DNA of 13,380 nucleotides from Planctomycetota bacterium (GTDB taxonomy: Bacteria; Planctomycetota; Planctomycetia; Pirellulales; Thermoguttaceae): positions 1 through 13,380 of the forward strand of contig JAMOAF010000967.1 in NCBI GenBank assembly GCA_023621895.1, written 5' to 3'. The position numbers and the translations under genes are program-made. The notes beneath the pieces were generated by a model, which was not told the origin of the DNA, did not search any database, and saw only the letters and a program-made list of their open reading frames with translations. Shown here one piece after another: positions 1-8,566 of the stretch (positions are counted from its first letter, which is position 1; each line of letters starts with the position of its first letter).

Positions 1-1
1 C

Positions 2-1039
<1,038 letters not shown>

Positions 1040-1116
1040 TCGCCTGGCGTGTCTCCAGGCGCCGTCTCCAGTCTGGTCGAATCGACAAGAACACAACAAT
1101 ACTCAACAAACCATAT

Positions 1117-1121
1117 GAGGA
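1117..1121 (+). promoter_or_regulatory. Ribosome binding site that fixes the groES start
   Basis: GAGGA lies 8 bases before the ATG at 1130. Two other in-frame starts exist, at 1049 and at ATG 1115. The second of these overlaps the Shine-Dalgarno itself and has none of its own. The protein from 1130 begins MAKDINLNPLDDRI, close to the usual N-terminus of GroES, so 1130 is preferred. Confidence 0.7.
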
Positions 1122-1129
1122 CTGAAACC

Positions 1130-1432
1130 ATGGCAAAGGACATCAATCTCAATCCCCTGGACGATCGCATTGTTGTCGAGCCGGTCGCCGCCGAAGAGAA
1201 GACGGCCGGAGGGATCGTGCTTCCCGACACGGCTAAGGAAAAGCCCCAGCGCGGCGTTGTCTTGGCGGTCGGGCCGGGCAAGCTGCTGGACAGCGGCGAG
1301 CGCGGGGAGCTGTCGGTCGCCGGTTGCGGCGAGGTGATCTACGGCAAGTATTATGGCAGCGACATCGAGATCGATGGCCGCGAAGTCAAGATTCTTCGCG
1401 AGAGCGACGTGTTGGCCAAGGTTGTGAAGTAG
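1130..1432 (+). CDS. groES: Co-chaperonin GroES
   Basis: A 10-kDa co-chaperonin of 100 residues, normal length for the family. It forms the heptameric lid that caps GroEL and closes the folding chamber. The N-terminus LNPLDDRIVVEP matches the conserved first strand. The mobile loop that docks onto the GroEL apical domain is seen as EEKTAGGIVLPDTAKEKPQRG, with its central Ile-Val-Leu contact tripeptide. The C-terminal part (IYGKYYGSDIEIDG, then ILRESDVLAKV) is typical. It sits between two groEL genes on the same strand: 90 bp after the first and 64 bp before the second, so the three are probably cotranscribed. No CIRCE-type operator (TTAGCACTC, nine bases, GAGTGCTAA) was seen in either gap. 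Any heat-shock control element should therefore lie upstream of the first groEL, outside the window. Confidence 0.97.
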   Translation: MAKDINLNPLDDRIVVEPVAAEEKTAGGIVLPDTAKEKPQRGVVLAVGPGKLLDSGERGELSVAGCGEVIYGKYYGSDIEIDGREVKILRESDVLAKVVK

Positions 1433-1496
1433 TCCGGCCTGCACCGGCCGTCGGCTACGTTTCCCGAAACAGTCAGACGTATAAGGAACCGCCATC

Positions 1497-3116
1497 GTGG
1501 CAAAGCAACTTCTTTTTGATGATCAAGCCCGGAGGAGAATTCTCCAGGGCGTTGAAAAGCTGGCCGATGCGGTCGCGATCACCATGGGCCCGACGGGGCG
1601 AAACGTGATTCTCGACAAGTCGTTCGGCGGCCCCACGGTCACTAAGGACGGCGTCACCGTCAGCAAGGAGATCGAGCTTGAGGATCGCTTCGAGAACATG
1701 GGCGCCAAGCTCGTCAACGAAGTGGCTTCGAAAACCTCCGACGTTGCCGGCGACGGGACCACCACGGCCACCGTCCTGGCCCGAGCCATTTACAAGGAGG
1801 GTCTGCGCAACGTGATTGCCGGCAGCAATCCGGCGGCCATTCGCCGCGGCATCGAGCGCGGCGTCGACGCGGCCATCGAGCACCTGATCTCGATGCGGAA
1901 GATCGTTACCAAGCAGGAGGAGATCGCCAATGTCGGCGCGATCAGCGCCAACAACGACAAGGCGATCGGGCAACTGCTCGCCGAGGCGATGGCGAAGGTC
2001 GGCAAGGACGGCGTGATCACCGTCGAGGAGGGCAAGACCGCCGAGACGACCTACGAGATCGTCGAGGGGATGCAGTTCGACAAGGGCTACCTCTCCCCGT
2101 ATTTCATCAACCGCACGCCGGAGATGGACTGCCAGCTCGAAAACGCGCTGATCCTCATCCACGAGAAGAAGATCAGCAACATCCGCGACCTGATCCCGAT
2201 TCTCGAAAAGGTCGGCCAGACGGGCCGCGCGCTGCTGATCATCGCCGAGGACATCGAGGGCGAAGCCCTGACGATGCTGGTTGTGAACAAGCTCCGCGGC
2301 GTGCTCAACGTCGCAGCCGTCAAAGCGCCCGGATTCGGCGACCGCCGCAAGGCCATGCTTGGCGACATCGCGATCCTCACCGGCGGCACGATGATCAGCG
2401 AAGACCTCGGCATCAAGCTCGAGAACCTGACCCTCGAGCAGCTCGGCCAGGCCAAGCGGATCACGGTCGACAAGGATTCCACCACGATCGTCGAAGGCGC
2501 CGGCAAGAAGGCCGACATCAAGAACCGCATCGATCAGCTCCGCACGCAGATCGAGACCACGGACAGCGACTACGATCGCGAAAAGTACCAGGAGCGGCTG
2601 GCCAAGCTCTCCGGCGGCGTTGCCGTGGTCTCCGTCGGCGCCAGCACCGAGGCCGAGATGAAGCAGACCAAGGCCCGCGTGGAAGACGCCCTGCACGCCA
2701 CGCGGGCGGCGGTCGAGGAGGGCGTCCTGCCCGGCGGCGGCGTGGCCCTGCTCCGCTGTCGGGAGGCCGTCGAGAAGGCTCGTGCCACCGCGCGCGGCGA
2801 TGAGAAAATCGGCATCGACATCATCGCGAAAGTGGTATCCAAGCCGCTCGAGCAGATTGCGGAGAACTGCGGGCTCGACGGCGCCGTGATTGCCGCCGAG
2901 GTCTTGGAAAAACCAACCAACACCGGTTACGACGCCGTCGCCGCCGAGTACTGCGACATGTTCAAGGCGGGGATCATCGACCCGCTCAAGGTGGTCAGGA
3001 CCGCCCTGGAGAACGCCGCGAGCATCGCCGGCTTGATGCTGACAACGGAGACCCTCGTCACCGACTTGGACAAGGACGACAAGAAGAAGCAGGTCGTCGA
3101 GGGGGCCGTTCGCTGA
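1497..3116 (+). CDS. groEL: Chaperonin GroEL, second copy, without GGM tail
   Basis: A complete 539-residue chaperonin subunit starting at GTG 1497, with AAGGA nine bases upstream. Nucleotide-binding motifs are intact: MGPTGRNVILDKSFGGPTVTKDG near residues 30-50 and AGDGTTTATVLA near 85. The apical substrate/GroES-binding segment GYLSPYFIN is present, as are APGFGDRRKAMLGD, the catalytic Asp segment VEDALHATRAAVEEG (about residue 395-410) and the GGGVALL loop. It differs from the first copy at its end: after TTETLVTDLDKDDKKK it finishes QVVEGAVR, with no Gly-Gly-Met tail. That tail is dispensable for assembly in known GroELs but affects the cavity environment. Loss or replacement suggests a paralogue with altered substrate handling; this is inference. 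It is followed by a nested inverted repeat and a strong terminator. Confidence 0.97.
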   Translation: MAKQLLFDDQARRRILQGVEKLADAVAITMGPTGRNVILDKSFGGPTVTKDGVTVSKEIELEDRFENMGAKLVNEVASKTSDVAGDGTTTATVLARAIYKEGLRNVIAGSNPAAIRRGIERGVDAAIEHLISMRKIVTKQEEIANVGAISANNDKAIGQLLAEAMAKVGKDGVITVEEGKTAETTYEIVEGMQFDKGYLSPYFINRTPEMDCQLENALILIHEKKISNIRDLIPILEKVGQTGRALLIIAEDIEGEALTMLVVNKLRGVLNVAAVKAPGFGDRRKAMLGDIAILTGGTMISEDLGIKLENLTLEQLGQAKRITVDKDSTTIVEGAGKKADIKNRIDQLRTQIETTDSDYDREKYQERLAKLSGGVAVVSVGASTEAEMKQTKARVEDALHATRAAVEEGVLPGGGVALLRCREAVEKARATARGDEKIGIDIIAKVVSKPLEQIAENCGLDGAVIAAEVLEKPTNTGYDAVAAEYCDMFKAGIIDPLKVVRTALENAASIAGLMLTTETLVTDLDKDDKKKQVVEGAVR

Positions 3117-3145
3117 TTTTTCGCGGCCGCGGCGCCGGCCGATCG

Positions 3146-3245
3146 AGGACCGGGGAGGAATCAACTGCCGCCCGGCCGGGCAGGAACGTCTGCCGGCCGG
3201 GGTGGCTCAAAACCGCCCGCCGACGGTTGTTGATTCCTCGGTCCT
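3146..3245. repeat. Nested imperfect inverted repeat after groEL2
   Basis: The outer arms are 3146-3165 (AGGACCGGGGAGGAATCAAC) and 3229-3245 (GTTGATTCCTCGGTCCT). They are complementary apart from three extra bases in the left arm. Inside is a second stem: 3172-3182 (CCGGCCGGGCA) pairs with 3191-3200 (TGCCGGCCGG) with one bulged G and an 8-base loop. There is no T-run behind it, so it is not itself a terminator. It could stabilise the 3' end of the groEL mRNA or be a small miniature-element remnant. The function is unknown. Confidence 0.5.
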
Positions 3246-3282
3246 TGGCGGGCTTGCAGGTCCGCGGCCCGCAGCCGAAATG

Positions 3283-3317
3283 AACGGGCCATCTCGGCGG
3301 GGAGATGGCCCGTTTTT
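3283..3317 (+). terminator. Rho-independent terminator of the groEL-groES-groEL block
   Basis: A perfect GC-rich stem, 3285-3295 (CGGGCCATCTC) with 3302-3312 (GAGATGGCCCG), has a 6-base loop GGCGGG and is followed directly by TTTTT at 3313-3317. The two A residues before the stem can extend the pairing into the T-run. It lies about 170 bp after the groEL2 stop codon and before dnaJ, so dnaJ-grpE probably have their own promoter. No convincing promoter was found in 3318-3498; that stretch shows only a weak CCGGTGG/CCACCGG inverted pair. Confidence 0.88.
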
Positions 3318-3498
3318 CGCACTGCTTTCACGAATAACGACACGATCCGCCGGTGGACGATTGGACGCCGCGAGTGGAAAACGCGCCACCGGTTGGCCGA
3401 CCAGACGTCAAACACGCCGCGGCAAGACGCAAATCGTCCCGTGAGGACAAACCGCCCGCGGCGATCCCGACCGCCGAGGGTCGACGGCAGCTCGAAAC

Positions 3499-4647
3499 AT
3501 GGCGCAAAAACGCGATTATTACGATGTGCTCGGCATCGAAAGGTCAGCTACCGAACAAGAGATCGCGGGCGCCTATCGCAAGCTGGCCATGAAATACCAC
3601 CCCGACCGCAACCCCGGCGACGAGGAGGCGGTCGAGCGGTTCAAGGAGGCCGCCGAGGCCTTTGAGGTTCTCAGCGATTCAGAGAAGCGCGCGCGCTACG
3701 ACCGCTACGGCCATGCCGGGATCGACGGGATGGCTGGCGGGGCTCCCCACTTCCGCGACGTCGGCGACATCTTCGAAGCTTTCGGCGACATCTTCGGCGA
3801 CAGCCTGTTCGGCGGAATGTTCGGCAGCCGCTCGCGCGGCCGCCGCGCAAGCCGGGGAGCCGACGTCAAGTGCCACGTCACGCTCGACCTTCACGAGGCC
3901 GCCAGGGGCGCCACCAAGACTGTCCAGTTTCAACGCCACGAAACCTGCCAATCCTGCAAAGGGTCCGGCGCGGCGCCGGGCAGTCGCCCCGAACAATGCA
4001 ACTATTGCGGTGGACGCGGGCAGGTTATCCAGTCGACCGGCATCTTCTCCCTGCAAACCCCCTGCCCGTCCTGCCGCGGACGCGGCAGCATCATCCGCCA
4101 GCCCTGCGGCGAGTGCCGCGGCTCCGGGCTGACCGTGAAGACGGTCGAGCGGGAGGTCAGGATTCCCGCCGGCGTCGACACGAACACCCGCCTGCGACTC
4201 CACAACGAAGGCGAGGCAAGTCCCAACGGCGGCCCGCGCGGCGACTGCTACTGCTTCATCGAGGTCGCCGAGCATCCCCTGTTTCACCGCGACGGAGAGA
4301 ACCTCGTCTGCCAGGTCCCGATCAGCTACGCCCAGGCCGCCCTCGGCGCAACCATCGAAGTTCCGACCCTCGAAGGGAGGCACGAACTGGCAATCCCCGC
4401 AGGCACGCCCAGTGGCGAAGTCTTCCGCGTTCGCGGCCAGGGCATGCCGCACCCGCGATACCGCGGCAAGGGCGATCTGCTCGTGCAAGTCTATATCGAA
4501 GTGCCCAAGCACCTCAGCCCCGAACACGAGAGTCTGCTGCGGGCGCTCGCCGAATTGGAGAACAACAACGTCAGCCCCGAACGCAAGTCGTTTTTCAAAA
4601 AACTCAAAGAGTATTTCCAGTCTGGTTTGGGCGATTACCTTCGCTGA
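3499..4647 (+). CDS. dnaJ: Chaperone protein DnaJ (Hsp40, type I)
   Basis: Co-chaperone that delivers unfolded clients to DnaK and stimulates its ATPase; 382 residues, normal for a type I Hsp40. The J domain occupies residues 5-70, with the essential HPD tripeptide at 34-36 (KYHPDRNP). It is followed by a short Gly/Phe-rich linker (GDIFEAFGDIFGDSLFGGMFG). The zinc-finger domain (about 150-210) has all four CxxCxGxG repeats: CQSCKGSG, CNYCGGRG, CPSCRGRG and CGECRGSG. The C-terminal beta-barrel client-binding domains are complete (IPAGVDTNTRLRLHNEGE; GDLLVQVYIEVPKHLS). The start is ATG 3499, giving MAQKRDYYDVLGI, a canonical N-terminus; the Shine-Dalgarno is weak. grpE follows after 44 bp. No dnaK lies nearby, unlike the common grpE-dnaK-dnaJ order. 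Confidence 0.97.
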   Translation: MAQKRDYYDVLGIERSATEQEIAGAYRKLAMKYHPDRNPGDEEAVERFKEAAEAFEVLSDSEKRARYDRYGHAGIDGMAGGAPHFRDVGDIFEAFGDIFGDSLFGGMFGSRSRGRRASRGADVKCHVTLDLHEAARGATKTVQFQRHETCQSCKGSGAAPGSRPEQCNYCGGRGQVIQSTGIFSLQTPCPSCRGRGSIIRQPCGECRGSGLTVKTVEREVRIPAGVDTNTRLRLHNEGEASPNGGPRGDCYCFIEVAEHPLFHRDGENLVCQVPISYAQAALGATIEVPTLEGRHELAIPAGTPSGEVFRVRGQGMPHPRYRGKGDLLVQVYIEVPKHLSPEHESLLRALAELENNNVSPERKSFFKKLKEYFQSGLGDYLR

Positions 4648-4691
4648 AGCCTGTGGAAGTCTGACCCCCGAATTCGCCTGGAGGTACAGCC

Positions 4692-5348
4692 GTGTCGAAA
4701 AATTATTCCCAACCCCCCAACCACCAACCCGGCAAGAAGGCCGGCGCGGAACCGTCCCCAACCGGCGCTTCGGCGGGCGAAGCGATCCGGGCGGAAAAGG
4801 ATATCACCGACATGGATTCCGTTGCCAGCGCCCTGGCGGCCGACCTCGACCAACTCCGCTCCGAACTCGACGACGCCAAGGACCGCGCCTTGAGGAGCGC
4901 GGCCGAATTGGAGAATTATCGCAAGCGGGCAAACCGGCAGATCGAAGAGGAACGGCGCTATGCCAACGTCGAGCTGATCCGTGAGCTCCTGCCAATCTGG
5001 GACAACATGGGCCGCGTCGTCGAGGCCGCCGGGCAATCGGACAAGATCGACGCCCTGCTCGAAGGGTTCCAAATGGTGCGCCAGCAGCTCGAATCCGTCT
5101 TCGAGCGATACAACTGCTTCAAAATCGATGCCCTCCACCAGCCGTTCGATCCGCATCTGCATGAGGCAATCTCGCAGATGCCGTCCGCCGACCATCCGGC
5201 CGGCACCGTCCTCTACGTCACCCAGGCCGGGTTCCGCGTGGAAGACCGGGTCGTGAGGCCGAGCCAGGTCGTCGTATCCGCGGGGCCGGAGGAAGGAAGC
5301 CCGTCCGAGGAGGTCGCCGGCGAGGCGGGCTCCAACCGGCAGGAGTGA
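4692..5348 (+). CDS. grpE: Nucleotide exchange factor GrpE
   Basis: Releases ADP from DnaK and so resets the DnaK-DnaJ cycle; acts as a cytoplasmic dimer. The 218-residue product starts at GTG 4692, with a full GGAGG seven bases upstream. The first ~40 residues are low-complexity and polar, a usual disordered GrpE N-terminus. Residues ~45-100 form the long dimerisation helix (LRSAAELENYRKRANRQIEEERRYAN), whose heptad-like pattern suits a coiled coil. The conserved beta domain is clear: FDPHLHEAISQMPSADHPAGTV, then QAGFRVEDRVVRPSQVVVS. The Glu/Ser-rich tail (about 25 residues) is extra and probably disordered. It lies directly behind dnaJ on the same strand, so the two are almost certainly one transcript, encoding the two partners of a DnaK encoded elsewhere. 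Confidence 0.96.
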   Translation: MSKNYSQPPNHQPGKKAGAEPSPTGASAGEAIRAEKDITDMDSVASALAADLDQLRSELDDAKDRALRSAAELENYRKRANRQIEEERRYANVELIRELLPIWDNMGRVVEAAGQSDKIDALLEGFQMVRQQLESVFERYNCFKIDALHQPFDPHLHEAISQMPSADHPAGTVLYVTQAGFRVEDRVVRPSQVVVSAGPEEGSPSEEVAGEAGSNRQE

Positions 5349-5539
5349 AGACCGATGCCCCCGCGCCGCCAATCGTTCAGCGGGAGTATCCCAGTCTTCG
5401 CGACAGACTCCGAGATTCAACGACCGGCGCAAGCCTACTTGCCCCCAAGACGGCGCGCTGCCCTTCGCCCCCAGCACAGCGTGCCAGACATTACACCTGA
5501 TTGGACCATTCCCCTTCATACACGACGAGGATTCCCGAA

Positions 5540-5818
5540 ATGCCCACCTACGATTATGTGTGCGACGCGTGCGAACACCAGTTTGAAGCGTTCCAGAGGA
5601 TAACCGAGGCCGCCATGCGGAAATGCCCCGAGTGCGGGGAACTGAAACTCCGCCGCCTGTTTGGGCCGGGCGCGGCGATCGTTTTCAAAGGCTCCGGATT
5701 CTACCAGACGGACTACCGCAGCGAATCCTATCGCAAGGGCGCCGAGGCTGAAAGGAAAAACGGCAGCGACAGCAAACCGAAATCCACCGAAAAGAAAACT
5801 GCCAAGAGCGAGTCCTGA
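5540..5818 (+). CDS. FmdB-family small zinc-ribbon protein
   Basis: A 92-residue protein with one N-terminal zinc ribbon: MPTYDYVCDACEHQFEAFQ, with Cys pairs at residues 8/11 and 29/32 (CDAC and CPEC). The segment KLRRLFGPGAAIVFKGSGFYQTDYRS follows, matching the standard FmdB/CxxC_CxxC_SSSS domain. The name comes from a putative regulator of formamidase genes; the real role of most members is unknown. The tail (after residue ~62) is a Lys/Ser/Glu-rich low-complexity stretch, probably disordered. An in-frame ATG at 5501 would add 13 atypical residues. The start at 5540 is chosen because GAGG lies nine bases upstream and the MPTYDYxC N-terminus is typical of the family. It follows grpE after 191 bp and precedes yacG by 19 bp. 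Confidence 0.88.
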   Translation: MPTYDYVCDACEHQFEAFQRITEAAMRKCPECGELKLRRLFGPGAAIVFKGSGFYQTDYRSESYRKGAEAERKNGSDSKPKSTEKKTAKSES

Positions 5819-5837
5819 TCGTCCGGCAGGCGCCGTT

Positions 5838-6029
5838 ATGGCCCCCATGCGTTGCTCCATCTGTGGCCGGCAGTTCGATCCGGAAAAAAGCACGACCATG
5901 CCGTTCTGTAGCGAACGCTGCCGCTCGATCGATCGCCTCCGCTGGCTCAACGAGCAATATGGCCTGCCCTACGAGTCGGAACAGCGCTCCGGCGGCGACG
6001 AGGGGGACGACGCGGACCGTGACGACTGA
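5838..6029 (+). CDS. yacG: DNA gyrase inhibitor YacG homologue
   Basis: A 63-residue zinc protein too small to dominate its frame, but recognisable. It has a CxxC-x14-CxxxC zinc site at residues 6/9/24/28 (RCSICGRQF and PFCSERCRSID), followed by RLRWLNEQYGLPYE, matching the family pattern PFCSERC-x-x-ID-L-x-x-W. In E. coli YacG binds GyrB and blocks gyrase DNA binding. Here function is assigned by family only. The C-terminus is short and very acidic (GGDEGDDADRDD). The start is ATG 5838; an alternative ATG at 5847 would remove three residues. It lies 19 bp after the zinc-ribbon gene, so the two small zinc proteins are probably cotranscribed. Confidence 0.85.
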   Translation: MAPMRCSICGRQFDPEKSTTMPFCSERCRSIDRLRWLNEQYGLPYESEQRSGGDEGDDADRDD

Positions 6030-6071
6030 AGCCCGCCGCGGCGCGCCCCAGCTCTTCCAATCCGCTGCTGA

Positions 6072-6099
6072 TTGCAGGGCCGCGCTAACTCCGTATAAT
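6072..6099 (+). promoter_or_regulatory. Possible sigma-70-type promoter for the membrane protein gene
   Basis: A perfect TATAAT (6094-6099) stands in an otherwise GC-rich 253-bp gap. It has a poor -35 (TTGCAG at 6072-6077, spacing 16). It would give a leader of roughly 175 bases before the ATG at 6283. It is supported only by the -10 match. Confidence 0.35.
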
Positions 6100-6282
6100 G
6101 CCGGAATCCGTCCTGAGTGCGGGTGCCAGTCGCGGGGTGGGCGTTTACGCGGTCTGGCCCAGGCCTCGGGGCGAACCAGCGATTCTCCCGTGCATCACAA
6201 TCCTGTACGCCGCCGGAATGGCGCGCTCTTTCTCGCGCCCCGCCGTGTGAATCGGCCCCGACAATCCCAGAGGAGACGAGCC

Positions 6283-7587
6283 ATGATCGAGGATGATCGC
6301 GAAACGCTGCGAAGCATAGCCTGGTCGGAACTTTTCCCCTGGCTGCTGCTGTTCCGCTGTTTTCGGATTTCCGTTCGCCTGCGGCCGCTGCTGGTGTGCG
6401 CGGCGGCGGCCGTCTTGACCGTGGCCGGCTGGTCGCTGATCGCCACCGTCTTCTCCGCCAACGCCAAGGTCGCCGCGCAGATCGCCGATTGCAACGGGTG
6501 CTGCTGGAATAGCCTTGCGTCCGTCGCCGAACCCGCCGCCGAGTCCGCCTCTTTCCAGGGCCCCCTTCGCCCGGGCCGAGCCTGGCTGCCGCGGTCCGAA
6601 ACGTCCGTTGCCGCGCGGGACGGCAATCCGGTGCTCGGTTCCTGGGAACACCTCAGCCGCCCGTTCCGGCAAATCTACACGATGAACGCCGGCGATCCGC
6701 GGGCAAGCACGCTGGCCTATTCGCTGCTCTGCGGGCTCTGGGGCCTCTTCGTCTGGGCATTTGCCGGCGCGGCGGTGACGCGTGACGCCGCCCTGCAACT
6801 GGCCGCCGGCCAGCGCTCCGACTGGGCGGCGATCCTCGCCCACGCCCGGCGCCGCTGGAGAGCCTATTTCTGGGCGCCCCTGATGCCGCTGATCGGAATC
6901 CTCATGGCGGTCGCGTGCATGGCCCTGCTGGGCATCATCATGCGGCTGAATCTCGGCGTGCTTTTGGCGGGCGCGCTCTGGCCGATGCTCTTGGTGGCGG
7001 GGCTCCTCTCCGCGCTGCTGCTGGTCGGCCTGCTCTTCGGCTGGCCATTGATGTTTGCCACCATCGGCACCGAGGACACCGACAGCTTCGACGCGCTTAG
7101 CCGGACCTACGCCTATGTCTTCCAGCGCCCCTTGCACTACCTGTTTTACATCGCCGTGGCCGCTGCCGTGGGCGCGCTCGGCTGGCTCCTCGTTTCCGGC
7201 GTTGCCCAGGCGGTGGTGGCGATCACCCTCTGGGCGACGAGCTTGGGCTCGGGCGGCGAGTTCCGCCTTGTCGGCGAGCCGATGCCGCACCTGGTCTACC
7301 ATTTTTCCAACGGCGCCCCGGCGGCCCACCTCGGCTGGCTCGGCGACCTGTTGATCCGTTTCTGGTGCGACTGCGCGCGGCTCGTGGCCGTCGGCTATCT
7401 CTACAGTTACTTTTGGGTTTCGGCCGCCGCCATTTATCTCCTCCTCCGCCGCAACGTCGACGACACCGAGCTCGACGAAGTCCACCTCGACGAGGAGGGG
7501 AGCGAAACCTTCGGCCTGCCCGAAATCTCGACCGACGAGGCCGGCGCGCCGGTCGTCGGCGATCAGCCCCCGGAGAACGGCGGTTAA
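6283..7587 (+). CDS. Multi-pass membrane protein of unknown function
   Basis: I do not recognise a named family. The start is ATG 6283, with AGGAGA six bases upstream; the frame is open further 5', but that extension is not protein-like. The product is 434 residues: a polar N-terminus (MIEDDRETLRSIAWSELFPW), then hydrophobic segments at roughly 35-57, 142-165, 198-220, 224-258, 284-315 and 366-388. A long loop of about 85 residues follows the first segment and contains the cluster CNGCC (about residues 70-74). The acidic C-terminal tail (about 395-434, many Asp/Glu) is probably soluble. Repeated Ala/Leu/Gly-rich helices with LLVGLLFGWPLMFATIGTE and a TEDTDSFDALSRTYAYVFQRP loop suggest a conserved integral membrane protein, not a spurious ORF. 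It converges on the metallophosphoesterase gene with 78 bp between stop codons. It could be an envelope or stress-related protein, but no function can be assigned. Confidence 0.8.
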   Translation: MIEDDRETLRSIAWSELFPWLLLFRCFRISVRLRPLLVCAAAAVLTVAGWSLIATVFSANAKVAAQIADCNGCCWNSLASVAEPAAESASFQGPLRPGRAWLPRSETSVAARDGNPVLGSWEHLSRPFRQIYTMNAGDPRASTLAYSLLCGLWGLFVWAFAGAAVTRDAALQLAAGQRSDWAAILAHARRRWRAYFWAPLMPLIGILMAVACMALLGIIMRLNLGVLLAGALWPMLLVAGLLSALLLVGLLFGWPLMFATIGTEDTDSFDALSRTYAYVFQRPLHYLFYIAVAAAVGALGWLLVSGVAQAVVAITLWATSLGSGGEFRLVGEPMPHLVYHFSNGAPAAHLGWLGDLLIRFWCDCARLVAVGYLYSYFWVSAAAIYLLLRRNVDDTELDEVHLDEEGSETFGLPEISTDEAGAPVVGDQPPENGG

Positions 7588-7665
7588 CCGCTGTCGGCTT
7601 GCCCCGCGTTTAACGCCGCTGGCGGCGAAAGTACGGCAGATCGCCGAATCTCCGCCGCATGGGTT

Positions 7666-8565
7666 TTAACAACCGTCCGGCATCTTGCCGAACGGCTGAA
7701 AGTCGATTCGGGACTTGTTCACCCTGACGACGGCAAAAGCATTGTTCTCGATCCCCGGCCCCTCGACCATCGCGCGAAGCGTTCGATAGGCGACCCCGCG
7801 GATCTGGGCGCCGCCGCCGGTATGCATGTGGCCTTGGAAGACCGCAACCGCACTGCCGGCTTCTTCGAGAACCTTGCGAACCTGCGGCGCGTTTTTGACG
7901 GCGTGGGGATTGCCGTCGTTGTGCAGGTTCTGATGGATGAAGACGATGGTCGGGCGGCCCGCGGCCCGGGCCAGGTCGGCCTCGAGCCAGCGGAGCTCCT
8001 CCGCGGGAATCCAACTATCGGTCCACTGGAAGTTGCCCGCCCCGTACGGCGTGCCGTCTTCGAGGAAATCGGCATCAAGGACGACAAAATGGTGCGATCC
8101 ATGGTCGAAGGAGTAATAGGTCGTCCGCGGATCGCGGCCGCAGGCCGTAAGAAACTCCGCTTTCGTGAGCTTCTCGACACAGTGATTGCCGAGCACGAAG
8201 TGCTTTGGCCCCGGATAACGGCCGAGGATGCCGCAAACCGTCTTCAGGTAGCTCAATTCGGCGGCTTTTGACGGTCCGGTGTTGACCAGATCGCCCAGTT
8301 CGACGACAAAGGCGGCATGCTCTCGCTGGAAGACCTCCACTGCTGCGGCGAGCTTGGCCGCCGAATCGCGGTAGTAGCGGCCGCCCTTGGGCTCGGTGTC
8401 GGCATAGTGGACATCGGCCACCAGGCCGAAGGCGAAGGAATCGGCGGCCTTCCGGTCATTTTGCGCCGCGGCCAGTGAAAAAGGCGCGCCGAGGGCGGCA
8501 ACACCGAGGGCGGCTTGCTTCAGGAATCGCCGCCGGCAGGTTGCGGTTTGATCGCTCGTGTTCAT
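7666..8565 (-). CDS. Tat-exported metallophosphoesterase (ADP-ribose/CDP-alcohol diphosphatase-like)
   Basis: A 299-residue calcineurin-like phosphoesterase. The start is ATG 8565, giving a twin-arginine signal (CRRRFLK at residues 10-16, then a hydrophobic stretch to AAA at ~34), so export is expected. The metal site is complete: D51-x-H53 (ADVHYAD), GDLVN at 91-95, GNHC at 126-129, H211 (FIHQN) and GHMH at 245-248. The pattern ADVHYAD followed by RYYRDS resembles the Mn-dependent ADP-ribose/CDP-alcohol diphosphatase group; the substrate is not provable from sequence. GNHC carries Cys where many family members have Asp or Glu. The frame is open upstream to 8781, but that part overlaps the VWA gene. 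Only one base separates this ATG from the VWA stop codon, indicating translational coupling. Confidence 0.9.
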   Translation of the reverse strand: MNTSDQTATCRRRFLKQAALGVAALGAPFSLAAAQNDRKAADSFAFGLVADVHYADTEPKGGRYYRDSAAKLAAAVEVFQREHAAFVVELGDLVNTGPSKAAELSYLKTVCGILGRYPGPKHFVLGNHCVEKLTKAEFLTACGRDPRTTYYSFDHGSHHFVVLDADFLEDGTPYGAGNFQWTDSWIPAEELRWLEADLARAAGRPTIVFIHQNLHNDGNPHAVKNAPQVRKVLEEAGSAVAVFQGHMHTGGGAQIRGVAYRTLRAMVEGPGIENNAFAVVRVNKSRIDFQPFGKMPDGC

Positions 8566-8566
8566 A

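Noticed and set aside
1040..1496. CIRCE (HrcA) operators around groES
   Set aside because: No TTAGCACTC-N9-GAGTGCTAA-like inverted repeat is present in the gaps; the region upstream of the first groEL is outside the window.
1473..3164. Long open frame (563 codons) on the - strand opposite groEL2
   Set aside because: It mirrors the codon pattern of the strongly conserved groEL2 gene; high G+C keeps the antisense frame open. The translation is Asp/Leu/Val-rich without any domain.
5452..5485. Hairpin GGCGCGCTG / CAGCGTGCC as a grpE terminator
   Set aside because: A 9-bp stem with one G-U pair, a 16-base loop and no T-run behind it; not enough for a terminator call.
5355..5603. Possible small gene between grpE and the zinc-ribbon gene
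   Set aside because: The peptide is Pro/Arg-rich and overlaps the well-supported zinc-ribbon gene in another frame; no Shine-Dalgarno and no recognisable motif.
5863..6282. Upstream extension of the membrane protein frame
   Set aside because: It overlaps yacG in another frame and reads as Arg/Ser/Pro-rich noise. The ATG at 6283 has a strong ribosome binding site and a sensible N-terminus.
7614..7627. Short hairpin CGCCG-CTGG-CGGCG between the convergent genes
   Set aside because: Only 5 bp and without a T-run on either strand; common by chance in DNA of this composition.
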